64,000 nucleotides of DNA from Salmonella enterica subsp. enterica serovar Typhimurium str. LT2 (GCF_000006945.2 NC_003197.2:3534001-3598000); one strand, 5' to 3'; positions 18,284-27,110 are shown, counted from the first letter of the stretch. Program-made: numbers and translations. Notes: generated by a model from the letters alone, not told the origin.

Positions 18284-19724
18284 GGTCATTCTACCGCTGG
18301 TAGCCTATCTGGTCGTGGTCTTCGGGGTCTCGATTTACGCTATGCGCAAGCGTACCGCCGGCACCTTTTTAAACGAATATTTTCTTGGCAGCCGTTCGAT
18401 GGGCGGGATCGTGCTCGCGATGACGCTTACCGCCACCTATATTAGCGCCAGTTCATTTATCGGCGGTCCCGGCGCGGCTTATAAATACGGTCTGGGCTGG
18501 GTCTTGCTGGCGATGATCCAGCTTCCCGCCGTCTGGCTTTCACTGGGTATTCTGGGTAAAAAATTCGCTATCCTGGCGCGTCGCTATAATGCCGTCACGC
18601 TTAACGATATGCTATTCGCTCGTTACCAAAGCCGCCTGCTGGTGTGGTTGGCAAGCCTGAGTTTATTGGTCGCGTTTATTGGCGCAATGACCGTACAATT
18701 TATCGGCGGCGCGCGACTGCTGGAAACCGCGGCGGGAATTCCCTACGAAACCGGCCTGCTAATATTTGGCGTCAGTATCGCACTCTATACGGCGTTTGGC
18801 GGCTTTCGCGCCAGCGTACTTAACGATACGCTACAGGGCCTGGTGATGCTGGTCGGCACGATAGTGCTGCTGGTGGGCGTGATCCATGCGGCGGGCGGTC
18901 TAAGTCAGGCCGTTGACACGCTGCACGCTCTCGACCCCAAACTGGTAACGCCGCAGGGCGCCGATGACATACTTTCTCCCGCCTTTATGACCTCTTTTTG
19001 GGTACTGGTCTGTTTTGGTGTGATTGGCCTGCCGCATACGGCGGTGCGCTGCATCTCCTATAAAGACAGTAAAGCGGTACACCGGGGCATTATTATCGGT
19101 ACGATTGTCGTGGCGATTTTAATGTTCGGGATGCACCTTGCCGGCGCGCTGGGTCGCGCGGTGCTTCCGGATCTGACGGTGCCGGATCTGGTGATCCCAA
19201 CGCTAATGGTGAAAGTTTTGCCGCCGTTTGCCGCCGGGATCTTCCTCGCTGCGCCAATGGCGGCGATCATGTCAACAATTAACGCCCAACTGCTGCAAAG
19301 TTCCGCGACGATCATTAAAGATCTCTATCTCAACCTGCGCCCCGATCAGATGCAAAATGAGATCCGGCTGAAGCGTATGTCGGCAGCGATTACATTACTG
19401 CTAGGCGCGCTGTTGCTGCTGGCCGCATGGAAACCGCCAGAGATGATCATTTGGCTCAACCTGCTGGCGTTTGGCGGCCTGGAAGCGGTGTTCTTATGGC
19501 CGCTGGTATTGGGCCTTTACTGGGAGCGGGCAAACGCGGCAGGCGCATTAAGCGCCATGATCGTGGGCGGCGTGCTATATGCCCTGCTTGCCACATTTAA
19601 TATTCAGTACCTGGGCTTTCATCCGATTGTGCCCGCGTTACTGTTAAGTTTATTGGCTTTTCTGATCGGAAACCGATTCGGCTCTTCCGCTTCGCAAGCC
19701 ACCGTATTGTCTACTGATAAATAA
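18273..19724 (+). CDS. panF: Sodium:pantothenate symporter PanF
   Basis: 483 residues from the ATG at 18273, which has GGAGG six bases upstream. Another ATG two codons earlier is possible. The profile is a 12-13 helix SSS-family (LeuT-fold) sodium symporter, with family motifs such as the Gly-rich SASSFIGGPGAAYKYGLGW. It imports pantothenate, the vitamin B5 precursor of coenzyme A. It overlaps yhdT and is followed by prmA after 11 bases. Confidence 0.97.
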   Translation: MQLEVILPLVAYLVVVFGVSIYAMRKRTAGTFLNEYFLGSRSMGGIVLAMTLTATYISASSFIGGPGAAYKYGLGWVLLAMIQLPAVWLSLGILGKKFAILARRYNAVTLNDMLFARYQSRLLVWLASLSLLVAFIGAMTVQFIGGARLLETAAGIPYETGLLIFGVSIALYTAFGGFRASVLNDTLQGLVMLVGTIVLLVGVIHAAGGLSQAVDTLHALDPKLVTPQGADDILSPAFMTSFWVLVCFGVIGLPHTAVRCISYKDSKAVHRGIIIGTIVVAILMFGMHLAGALGRAVLPDLTVPDLVIPTLMVKVLPPFAAGIFLAAPMAAIMSTINAQLLQSSATIIKDLYLNLRPDQMQNEIRLKRMSAAITLLLGALLLLAAWKPPEMIIWLNLLAFGGLEAVFLWPLVLGLYWERANAAGALSAMIVGGVLYALLATFNIQYLGFHPIVPALLLSLLAFLIGNRFGSSASQATVLSTDK

Positions 19725-19735
19725 AGAGTTTTGCC

Positions 19736-20617
19736 ATGCCATGGATCCAATTGAAACTGAATACCACCGGCGCGAATGCTGAAGAGCTGAGTGATGCGCT
19801 GATGGAAGCGGGCGCCGTTTCCATTACCTTTCAGGATACGCACGATACGCCGGTTTTTGAGCCGTTGCCGGGCGAAACCCGTCTGTGGGGCGATACCGAT
19901 GTGATCGGTCTGTTCGACGCCGAAACCGACATGAAAGACGTTGTCGCGATTCTGGAGCAACATCCGCTGCTGGGTGCCGGATTTGCCCATAAAATCGAAC
20001 AACTGGAAGATAAAGACTGGGAACGCGAATGGATGGATAATTTCCATCCGATGCGTTTTGGCGAGCGTCTGTGGATTTGTCCCAGCTGGCGTGACATTCC
20101 GGACGAGAATGCCGTCAACGTGATGCTCGACCCGGGACTGGCGTTCGGTACGGGTACGCACCCCACCACCTCTTTATGTCTGCAATGGCTGGACGGGCTC
20201 GATCTCAACGGCAAAACCGTGATCGACTTTGGCTGCGGTTCAGGCATTCTAGCGATTGCCGCGCTGAAACTGGGAGCGGCAAAGGCGATTGGTATTGATA
20301 TCGATCCGCAAGCTATTCAGGCCAGTCGCGATAATGCTGAACGCAACGGCGTGTCTGACCGGCTGGAGCTGTACCTGCCGAAAGACCAGCCAGAAGCCAT
20401 GAAAGCCGACGTGGTCGTCGCTAACATCCTGGCAGGCCCATTACGCGAACTGGCCCCGTTAATCAGCGTACTGCCCGTTGAGGGCGGTCTGCTGGGGCTT
20501 TCAGGTATTCTCGCCAGCCAGGCGGAAAGCGTCTGCGATGCTTACGCCGAGCTTTTCACTCTCGACCCGGTCGTCGAAAAAGAAGAATGGTGCCGCATTA
20601 CTGGCCGTAAGAAATAA
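19736..20617 (+). CDS. prmA: Ribosomal protein L11 methyltransferase
   Basis: 293 residues, the family length. An N-terminal L11-recognition domain is followed by a class I SAM methyltransferase domain with motif I VIDFGCGSGILAIAAL near residue 162 and the NIL-type catalytic loop VVANILAGPL. PrmA trimethylates several amino groups of L11. It is the last gene of yhdT-panF-prmA. Confidence 0.98.
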   Translation: MPWIQLKLNTTGANAEELSDALMEAGAVSITFQDTHDTPVFEPLPGETRLWGDTDVIGLFDAETDMKDVVAILEQHPLLGAGFAHKIEQLEDKDWEREWMDNFHPMRFGERLWICPSWRDIPDENAVNVMLDPGLAFGTGTHPTTSLCLQWLDGLDLNGKTVIDFGCGSGILAIAALKLGAAKAIGIDIDPQAIQASRDNAERNGVSDRLELYLPKDQPEAMKADVVVANILAGPLRELAPLISVLPVEGGLLGLSGILASQAESVCDAYAELFTLDPVVEKEEWCRITGRKK

Positions 20618-20625
20618 TTCTTGTC

Positions 20626-20652
20626 AGCGTGGTCGCCCGGCCACGCTTTTCT
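20626..20652 (+). terminator. Rho-independent terminator after prmA
   Basis: The stem AGCGTGG / CCACGCT with an eight-base loop is followed by TTTTCT. It lies nine bases after the prmA stop. Confidence 0.8.
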
Positions 20653-20792
20653 CCACACAACTGCCTTAACGCCTTTCAGGCACCGAGACATCATTAAATT
20701 CATCAAATGAATGCCTGAAATAACTTCTTTGTCACTATCCGTCTGGATAAACAGCTGCTACCAGCGGACAAAAGATACTGGCGTTTTAACGG

Positions 20793-21011
20793 GTCGCAGC
20801 CATCGCCCTCGTACTTAGTAATGCTGTCCGGGTTGTTCTGCAGCATCCGCTAACCCTCTCTTCAGCGCAGCTGGAAAAATTTATCCGTGCCATTCATGAA
20901 CACAAAAGCGCATCTGTGCGCCCCCTTCCGACTGGCAATGGAGAAAAATCACGCGCAGCGGGAAGTGATCTTGTCCTGAAACGAGACGGCGATCCCATTC
21001 ATTTGGGGTAA
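20793..21011 (+). pseudogene. Possible decayed reading frame in the prmA-dusB gap
   Basis: The frame stays open for 72 codons to a TAA at 21009-21011, reading ...VLSNAVRVVLQHPLTLSSAQ..., then a Lys/Arg-containing stretch ending GDPIHLG. The composition looks protein-like (amphipathic, LEKFIRAIHEH). It has no start codon or ribosome site, and the frame is closed by a stop just upstream. A neighbouring frame before it reads LLPADKRYWRFNG, faintly like a tyrosine-integrase N-terminus, so a frameshifted remnant is possible. I do not recognise the protein, and chance is not excluded. Confidence 0.25.
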
Positions 21012-21194
21012 TTAGCTTATAAAAAAAGCAGATTATTCCGCTTATCTTGTTTCTGGACGAAGAAATAGAGAGAAGTTACGGGAATTTGTAAGCGCGTACA
21101 AAACCGCCGACAATAAATAACCCTATGATTTTAATGAATTATAAATTTATTTTGCTGTTTTTAAGCACGATTCATTGATCTACAACAGTGGATT

Positions 21195-21277
21195 GTTCAA
21201 AGTTTGGCCTTTCATCTCGTGCAAAAAATGCGTAATATACGCCGCCTTGCAGTCACAGTATGGTCATTTCTTAACTC
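21195..21277 (+). promoter_or_regulatory. dusB-fis promoter with overlapping Fis site
   Basis: TTTCAT (21210-21215), a 17-base spacer and TAATAT (21233-21238) are followed by the GC-rich discriminator ACGCCGCC. These are the elements of the stringently controlled, growth-phase-dependent fis promoter. A strong Fis-site match, GTTCAAAGTTTGGCC (21195-21209), abuts the -35, fitting Fis autorepression. Upstream of it the DNA is AT-rich (about 21015-21190), where further Fis and CRP sites are known in E. coli. Confidence 0.85.
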
Positions 21278-22243
21278 ATGCGCATCGGACAATATCAGCT
21301 CAGAAATCGCCTGATCGCAGCGCCCATGGCTGGCATTACTGACAGACCTTTCCGGACGCTGTGCTATGAGATGGGAGCAGGATTGACAGTATCCGAGATG
21401 ATGTCTTCTAACCCGCAAGTGTGGGAAAGCGATAAATCTCGTTTACGGATGGTGCACGTTGATGAGCCAGGAATTCGCACGGTGCAAATTGCCGGTAGCG
21501 ACCCTGTTGAGATGGCCGATGCCGCACGTATTAACGTGGAAAGCGGCGCCCAGATTATTGATATCAATATGGGGTGCCCGGCGAAGAAAGTGAATCGTAA
21601 GCTGGCAGGTTCAGCCCTCTTGCAGTACCCGGATTTAGTGAAGTCTATACTCATCGGGGTCGTAAACGCAGTGGACGTTCCTGTGACTCTCAAGATTCGC
21701 ACCGGCTGGGCGCCGGAACACCGTAACTGCGTAGAGATTGCCCAACTGGCTGAAGATTGTGGTATTCAGGCTCTGACCATCCATGGCCGCACCCGCGCCT
21801 GTTTGTTCAACGGAGAAGCTGAATACGACAGTATTCGGGCAGTTAAGCAGAAAGTTTCCATTCCGATTATCGCGAATGGCGACATTACTAACCCGCATAA
21901 AGCCAGAGCTGTTCTCGACTATACAGGGGCGGATGCCCTGATGATAGGCCGCGCAGCTCAGGGAAGACCCTGGATCTTTCGGGAAATCCAGCATTATCTG
22001 GACACTGGGGAGCTGCTTCCGCCGCTGCCGCTGGCAGAGGTAAAGCGCTTGCTTTGCACGCATGTTCGGGAACTGCATGACTTTTACGGTCAGGCAAAAG
22101 GGTACCGAATCGCGCGTAAACACGTCTCCTGGTATCTCCAGGAGCACGCTCCAGACGACCAGTTTCGGCGCACATTCAACGCTATTGAGGACGCCAGCGA
22201 ACAGCTGGAGGCGTTGGAGGCATACTTCGAAAATTTTGCGTAA
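21278..22243 (+). CDS. dusB: tRNA-dihydrouridine synthase B
   Basis: 321 residues. A TIM-barrel FMN enzyme with the Dus signature DINMGCPAKKVNRKLAGSAL and the catalytic Cys in that motif. The conserved lysine and histidine follow in LKIRTGW and TIHGRTR. It reduces uridine to dihydrouridine in the D-loop of tRNAs. It is first in the dusB-fis operon. In E. coli, translation of dusB and the AU-rich sequence at its end help fis to be translated efficiently. Confidence 0.98.
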   Translation: MRIGQYQLRNRLIAAPMAGITDRPFRTLCYEMGAGLTVSEMMSSNPQVWESDKSRLRMVHVDEPGIRTVQIAGSDPVEMADAARINVESGAQIIDINMGCPAKKVNRKLAGSALLQYPDLVKSILIGVVNAVDVPVTLKIRTGWAPEHRNCVEIAQLAEDCGIQALTIHGRTRACLFNGEAEYDSIRAVKQKVSIPIIANGDITNPHKARAVLDYTGADALMIGRAAQGRPWIFREIQHYLDTGELLPPLPLAEVKRLLCTHVRELHDFYGQAKGYRIARKHVSWYLQEHAPDDQFRRTFNAIEDASEQLEALEAYFENFA

Positions 22244-22268
22244 ACAGAAATAAAGAGCTGACAGAACT

Positions 22269-22565
22269 ATGTTCGAACAACGCGTAAATTCTGACGTACT
22301 GACCGTTTCTACCGTTAACTCTCAGGATCAGGTAACCCAAAAACCCCTGCGTGACTCGGTTAAACAGGCACTGAAGAACTATTTTGCTCAACTGAATGGT
22401 CAGGACGTTAATGACCTGTATGAGCTGGTACTGGCTGAAGTAGAACAGCCCCTGTTGGACATGGTGATGCAATACACCCGTGGTAACCAGACCCGTGCTG
22501 CTCTGATGATGGGCATCAACCGTGGTACGCTGCGTAAAAAATTAAAAAAATACGGCATGAACTAA
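22269..22565 (+). CDS. fis: DNA-binding nucleoid protein Fis
   Basis: 98 residues, apparently identical to E. coli Fis. The N-terminal beta-hairpin region is followed by helices A-B for dimerisation and the C-terminal helix-turn-helix ([20 protein letters not shown]). Fis bends DNA, activates rRNA and tRNA promoters (including the rrn P1 in this window) and represses its own operon. The ribosome site is weak (AAAGAGCTGACAGAACT before ATG), in keeping with known dependence on dusB. Confidence 0.99.
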
Positions 22566-22591
22566 TTTCGATTAGCTAACTGCTTGTTTAA

Positions 22592-22627
22592 AAAGGCGCT
22601 ACTCGGCATGGGGAAGCGCCTTTTTTA
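22592..22627 (+). terminator. Rho-independent terminator after fis
   Basis: The stem AAAGGCGCT / AGCGCCTTT encloses the loop ACTCGGCATGGGGA and is followed by a T-run, about 27 bases after the fis stop. Confidence 0.85.
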
Positions 22628-22650
22628 TACGCATCACATGGAATTTGGTC

Positions 22651-23535
22651 ATGAAAGCGGAATGTGAACCTCAGTACTTTGGCGATGAATCGAAGAAGAT
22701 TATTCACGGTGACGCGCTAACAGAACTTAAAAAACTGCCTTCTGAAAGCATTGACTTAATTTTTGCCGATCCGCCTTACAATATCGGAAAAGATTTCGAC
22801 GGTATGGTGGAGTCCTGGGACGAAGCGTCTTTTCTGGCCTGGCTGTATGAATGCATTGATGAGTGCCACCGCGTACTGAAGAAACACGGCACCATGTACA
22901 TCATGAATAGCACAGAAAATATGCCGTATATCGATCTCAAATGCCGAACGCTTTTTACCATCAAAAGCCGTATCGTCTGGTCCTATGATAGTTCCGGGGT
23001 GCAGGCGAAAAAATACTTTGGTTCTATGTATGAACCGATCCTGATGATGGTAAAAAACCCGAAAAGCTATACCTTTAACCGTGATGCGATTCTGGTCGAA
23101 ACCACTACGGGCGCTAAGCGCGCGCTAATCGATTATCGAAAAAACCCGCCCCAACCATACAATCAGAAAAAAGTGCCGGGCAACGTCTGGTCATTTCCTC
23201 GCGTACGTTATCTGATGGATGAATATGAAAACCATCCTACGCAAAAGCCCAGCGCGCTGTTAAAACGGATCATACTGGCCTCTTCTAACCCGAGCGATAC
23301 CGTATTGGACCCTTTCGCGGGCAGTTTCACCACAGGCGCTGTCGCAGCGGCGTCAGGTCGTAAGTTTATCGGTATTGAACTCAATAATGAGTACGTAAAA
23401 ATGGGGCTCAGAAGATTGAGCGTCACTTCGCATTATTCAGAAAATGAACTTGCAAAAGTCAAAAAGAGAAAAACACAAAACCTGTCCAAAAAGCAGCGAA
23501 ATGTCGGGATAAACGCGCTATCTTCAGAGAAGTAA
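22651..23535 (+). CDS. yhdJ: Orphan DNA adenine methyltransferase YhdJ
   Basis: 294 residues from the ATG at 22651, matching E. coli YhdJ. A TTG two codons earlier is in frame but unneeded. The catalytic motif IV DPPY occurs at IFADPPYNIGKDF. The SAM-binding motif LDPFAGSFTTGAVAAASGRKFIG near the C-terminus gives the permuted beta-class order. YhdJ methylates adenine in ATGCAT and has no partner endonuclease. None is found nearby here, so it is a solitary methyltransferase. A Lys/Arg-rich tail ends the protein. Confidence 0.95.
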   Translation: MKAECEPQYFGDESKKIIHGDALTELKKLPSESIDLIFADPPYNIGKDFDGMVESWDEASFLAWLYECIDECHRVLKKHGTMYIMNSTENMPYIDLKCRTLFTIKSRIVWSYDSSGVQAKKYFGSMYEPILMMVKNPKSYTFNRDAILVETTTGAKRALIDYRKNPPQPYNQKKVPGNVWSFPRVRYLMDEYENHPTQKPSALLKRIILASSNPSDTVLDPFAGSFTTGAVAAASGRKFIGIELNNEYVKMGLRRLSVTSHYSENELAKVKKRKTQNLSKKQRNVGINALSSEK

Positions 23536-23617
23536 AAGCATTGTAAGTCCGCTTTTCAGCGTCAAAATTTCATGTATATTCCCAGCACGCATGGGCATGA
23601 ATACACAGGATTTGACG

Positions 23618-23782
23618 ATGATACGTAAGTATTGGTGGCTGGTTGTTTTTGCCGTCTCCGTTTTTCTTTTTGATGCGCTTTTGATGCAATGGATCGAATT
23701 GATGGCAACTGAACAGGATAAGTGCCGAAACATGGATTCGGTTAACCCTCTCAAATTGATCAATTGTACCGATCTGGAGTAG
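23618..23782 (+). CDS. yhdU: YhdU, small membrane protein (DUF2556)
   Basis: 54 residues from the ATG at 23618, chosen because AGGA lies seven bases upstream and the product then begins MIRKYWWLVVF as in E. coli. One membrane helix fills residues 5-27. The soluble tail has two cysteines (DKCRNMDSVNP and INCTD) that could pair in the periplasm. Function is unknown. It lies alone between yhdJ and the cyclic-di-GMP gene. Confidence 0.85.
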   Translation: MIRKYWWLVVFAVSVFLFDALLMQWIELMATEQDKCRNMDSVNPLKLINCTDLE

Positions 23783-23785
23783 CGA

Positions 23786-23830
23786 ACCGGGCGATTTAAC
23801 CTATGATTATTTATCACCCGGATTTCTTTT
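23786..23830 (+). terminator. Possible terminator after yhdU
   Basis: The short stem CCGGG / CCCGG, with a long AT-rich loop, is followed by ATTTCTTTT directly after the yhdU stop. The long loop makes it a weak candidate. Confidence 0.35.
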
Positions 23831-23932
23831 ATCCCTTATAAAAACAGGGAATTAAAACACGTTGAGGATAAAAGAAGGGGTGATACTGTCTCGTCCTGTT
23901 CTTTTCCTGCATAACCAATGAGCTAATGATAC

Positions 23933-26032
23933 ATGCCGGTTAGTGAGTACAACCACATCCTTGTGGCGGTTTCATTTGCTGTCGCTATTTTTGCGTCCTA
24001 TACCGCATTAAATATGGCCGGACGCGTAGCCGGAAGCGCCCGATCAAACGCCAGAATATGGCTAATGGGCGGCGGCTTCGCGCTGGGCGTCGGTATTTGG
24101 GCGATGCATTTTGTCGGGATGCTGGCGATGGATCACGCGATGAACATGCGCTTCGATCCGTTCCTCACCGGCCTCTCCATGCTGATCGCGATCGGCTCCT
24201 CCCTGTTTGCGCTATGGCTGGTCAGCGCTGAAAAACTGCGCCTGCGCCGTTTACTGCCGGGCGCGCTGGTGATGGGACTGGGCATCAGCGCAATGCATTA
24301 TACCGGGATGGCGGCGCTGCAATTTGCTTCCATTATCGTCTGGAATAGCGCGTGGGTTGCCCTCTCTATCATTATCGCGCTACTGGCGTCCTGCGGCGCG
24401 CTGTGGCTCACGTTCCGCCTGCGTCATGAGGGAACAGATGTCGCCCTGAGGCGAGCAGGCGCCGCGGTATTAATGGGGATAGCTATCGCCGGCATGCATT
24501 ACGCCGGCATGAAGGCCGCACACTTTCCCCAAAACTGGCCGATGGAGCATCGTGGCGTCGATAGCAACTGGCTGGCTGTTCTTGTCAGCGTGGTCGCGCT
24601 GACTATCCTGGGTATTACTCTGCTGGTTTCTTTATTTGACGCCCGGCTTCAGGCCCGTACCGCACTACTTGCCTCTTCGCTGGCGCAGGCGAACCAGGAA
24701 CTGGCGCAGTTGGCGCTGCATGATACGCTCACCCGTTTACCAAACCGGGTGCTTCTTGAGGATCGTCTGGAACAGGCCATCAGCAAAGCGAATCGGGAAA
24801 ACACGTCTTTCGCGCTACTGTTTATGGATCTGGATGGCTTTAAAACCGTTAATGACGCTTATGGTCATGATATCGGCGATAAGCTACTGGTAGCGGTCAC
24901 GCATCGTCTGAACCAACCGCTGAGCGGGCAGTTTACCCTGGCGCGGATTGGCGGCGACGAATTTGTGCTGCTTGCAGAAGTCAGCGCGCCTGACGAAGCG
25001 GCTTCCCTTGCCAGCGCGCTGGTACATTCGATAGATGCGCCCTTTACAATAGATCCGTACGAACTGGTCGTCACCCTTAGCGTGGGAATAGCGCTCTATC
25101 CGCTGGACGGAAAAAACGAACGGGAACTGATGTTCAACGCCGATGCCGCAATGTACCACACGAAACATACGGGGCGTAACGGATACCATTTCTTTCAGCC
25201 ATCAATGAATATGCTGGCGCAAACCCAACTTCAGCTAATGAATGACCTGTGGCTGGCGCTGGAAAGACAAGAGCTCAGGCTAGTGTATCAGCCTAAATTT
25301 CAGGCTCCTGCCGGCCCTATTGTAGGATTTGAGGCCCTGTTGCGCTGGTATCATCCAAAACAAGGCGTACTGAATCCTGACCAGTTTTTACCGCTGGCGG
25401 AAAAAACGGGTCTTATCGTCACTATCGGTAGCTGGGTGATAGACGAGGCGTGTCGACAGCTCCGCGAGTGGCACTTACAGGGATACGACTTATGGTCAGT
25501 GGCGGTAAATCTGTCCGCCTTACAATTTGAGCAGCCCGGGCTTGTGGACACCATTACGCGGAGCCTGGCCCGACACAGTATCCGTCCCGATTTATTGATT
25601 CTGGAAATCACCGAAACCACGGCGATGAACAAGCCAGAGCAAAGCGTCGCTATACTCACCAGATTAACGGAAATGGGGGTTAAGGCCTCTATTGACGACT
25701 TTGGCACCGGTTATTCCAGCCTTCTCTATCTGAAACGTCTTCCGGCGTGCGAACTAAAAATTGATCGCGCTTTCGTACATGAACTCAGCGAGGCAGGCGA
25801 CGGCGCGACCATTGTTGCGGCTATTGTCGCGCTGGCGAAAGCGTTAAATCTGCAAATTGTGGCAGAAGGGGTAGAGAATGAAACGCAGCAACAATTTTTG
25901 ACCCAGTTAGGATGCCATACGCTTCAGGGGTTCCTGCTTGGCAAGCCGCGTACGGCAGAGGAAATTGCTCGCGATATTCGGGATCCTGCCAATATATTCA
26001 CAAGGTCAATATATAATATCAACTCAAAATAA
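23933..26032 (+). CDS. MHYT-GGDEF-EAL cyclic-di-GMP protein (STM3388-like)
   Basis: 699 residues. The N-terminal MHYT sensor has seven membrane helices with the repeated motifs AMHFVGM, AMHYTGM and GMHYAGM, thought to bind metal or a diatomic gas. An intact GGDEF follows near residue 340 (ARIGGDEFVLL) without an RxxD inhibitory site at the usual place, then an EAL domain from about 465 (GFEALLRW). The EAL domain keeps DDFGTGYSSL, the lysine of LKIDRAF and VAEGVE, so both activities look possible. In S. Typhimurium the ortholog STM3388 has been linked to csgD/rdar control. E. coli K-12 has nothing here. Confidence 0.93.
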   Translation: MPVSEYNHILVAVSFAVAIFASYTALNMAGRVAGSARSNARIWLMGGGFALGVGIWAMHFVGMLAMDHAMNMRFDPFLTGLSMLIAIGSSLFALWLVSAEKLRLRRLLPGALVMGLGISAMHYTGMAALQFASIIVWNSAWVALSIIIALLASCGALWLTFRLRHEGTDVALRRAGAAVLMGIAIAGMHYAGMKAAHFPQNWPMEHRGVDSNWLAVLVSVVALTILGITLLVSLFDARLQARTALLASSLAQANQELAQLALHDTLTRLPNRVLLEDRLEQAISKANRENTSFALLFMDLDGFKTVNDAYGHDIGDKLLVAVTHRLNQPLSGQFTLARIGGDEFVLLAEVSAPDEAASLASALVHSIDAPFTIDPYELVVTLSVGIALYPLDGKNERELMFNADAAMYHTKHTGRNGYHFFQPSMNMLAQTQLQLMNDLWLALERQELRLVYQPKFQAPAGPIVGFEALLRWYHPKQGVLNPDQFLPLAEKTGLIVTIGSWVIDEACRQLREWHLQGYDLWSVAVNLSALQFEQPGLVDTITRSLARHSIRPDLLILEITETTAMNKPEQSVAILTRLTEMGVKASIDDFGTGYSSLLYLKRLPACELKIDRAFVHELSEAGDGATIVAAIVALAKALNLQIVAEGVENETQQQFLTQLGCHTLQGFLLGKPRTAEEIARDIRDPANIFTRSIYNINSK

Positions 26033-26034
26033 TC

Positions 26035-26697
26035 TCAGGCTTCTTCCGCCTGTTGTTCATTTGGCATTAATTGCCTCACACTGCCATCCGGGCTTAGCAT
26101 TTTTAATACATTATCGACTAATGCAGGCGCCTGCTTATAAAGATCATAACTTGTGGGATTCATTAACCAGTTTTTTACTATTCCGCTAAAACTACCATGC
26201 AGAATAATTAATATGACATCCAGATCAAGACTGCCTGAGATCAGTTTTTTATCCATACATCGCTGTAATACTTCAAGCAGCGACTGATGATGGAAACCCA
26301 TCTTCTCCCGAATGGCCTGTTCCGATATCATACCATTATGGAATTCACATTTATGATATAAAATCTGCATTAATGCCTGCTGACGAGGCACTGCCGCAAT
26401 ATATTGTAAGGCTGCAATAAATTTCTCTCGTAGATCCTGTAAAGGATTATCATTCCAGCATCCCGTAAGCCTATCCTGAATAAGTTCGCGTAAAGGTGGT
26501 TGCTGTAACCAAACCTCATTAAACAACTGCGTTTTATTCTCAAAGTGCCAGTAGATGGCGCCCCGCGTGACATCAGCGGCATCAGCGATATCATTCAACG
26601 TCGTGTTGGCAACGCCGCGCAAAGCGAACTGCGCAATAGCGGTTTCAATCAAATGTTGCCGCGTTTTAAGCGCATCCGCCTTCGTTTTCTTCGCCAT
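26035..26697 (-). CDS. acrS: TetR-family repressor AcrS (EnvR)
   Basis: 220 residues from the ATG at 26697 (AGGATATC upstream). A longer frame starts 7 codons earlier but does not match the family. The helix-turn-helix (TTLNDIADAADVTRGAIYWHF) is typical of the AcrR type, followed by a ligand-binding domain that differs more from E. coli. It represses acrAB, and is divergent from acrEF, separated by 413 bases. Its stop lies two bases from that of the convergent MHYT gene. Confidence 0.93.
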   Translation of the reverse strand: MAKKTKADALKTRQHLIETAIAQFALRGVANTTLNDIADAADVTRGAIYWHFENKTQLFNEVWLQQPPLRELIQDRLTGCWNDNPLQDLREKFIAALQYIAAVPRQQALMQILYHKCEFHNGMISEQAIREKMGFHHQSLLEVLQRCMDKKLISGSLDLDVILIILHGSFSGIVKNWLMNPTSYDLYKQAPALVDNVLKMLSPDGSVRQLMPNEQQAEEA

Positions 26698-27110
26698 AAT
26701 TAAGATATCCTGGACCATAAAAACGATAAATACGCTGATAAAATACTCAGCACAAAAAACAACTTTATCATGTCCTTTTTAGTCAGACGAGAGACAGCTA
26801 TTTTTATTTCGCACAATATCGCCAAATCAATAATAAAAACAAATAAATTAATAAAACACATTCATATAAAATATATATTTCTATTTATGTTATTCAACAT
26901 CATGATTTTACTAATCGGGACATTATGAAACGACAGGGAATAGTTCTTTTTTTTTGCTTTTATGTGCCGTGAACCCCATCCCAAAATAAGTATTGCTTAC
27001 ATCACAAGCTAATAATTTGTAGGATACCCCACTGCTATTCTATTTTTCGCGCGTTAACGCCTTACCGTTATCCGGTGAATAACGAGCTTTCGGTTTTTTA
27101 AGGAACAGTA
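26698..27110. promoter_or_regulatory. AT-rich divergent acrS / acrEF control region
   Basis: These 413 bases have no gene. The middle (about 26780-26900) is strikingly AT-rich with A- and T-tracts, the kind of DNA bound by H-NS, which silences acrEF in the laboratory. A stretch at 26994-27025 (TTGCTTACATCACAAGC, then TAATAATTTG) contains near-inverted half sites and could hold the acrE promoter or operator, but no hexamer pair is convincing. Confidence 0.5.

Noticed and set aside
19619..20247. Overlapping minus-strand frames across panF and prmA
   Set aside because: No start signals, no recognisable domain, and full overlap with well-conserved genes.
20740..20792. Integrase-like phrase LLPADKRYWRFNG as a tRNA- or gene-targeted prophage end
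   Set aside because: Too short, no attachment repeat at dusB or prmA, and no other phage genes. Kept only as a hint in the prmA-dusB finding.
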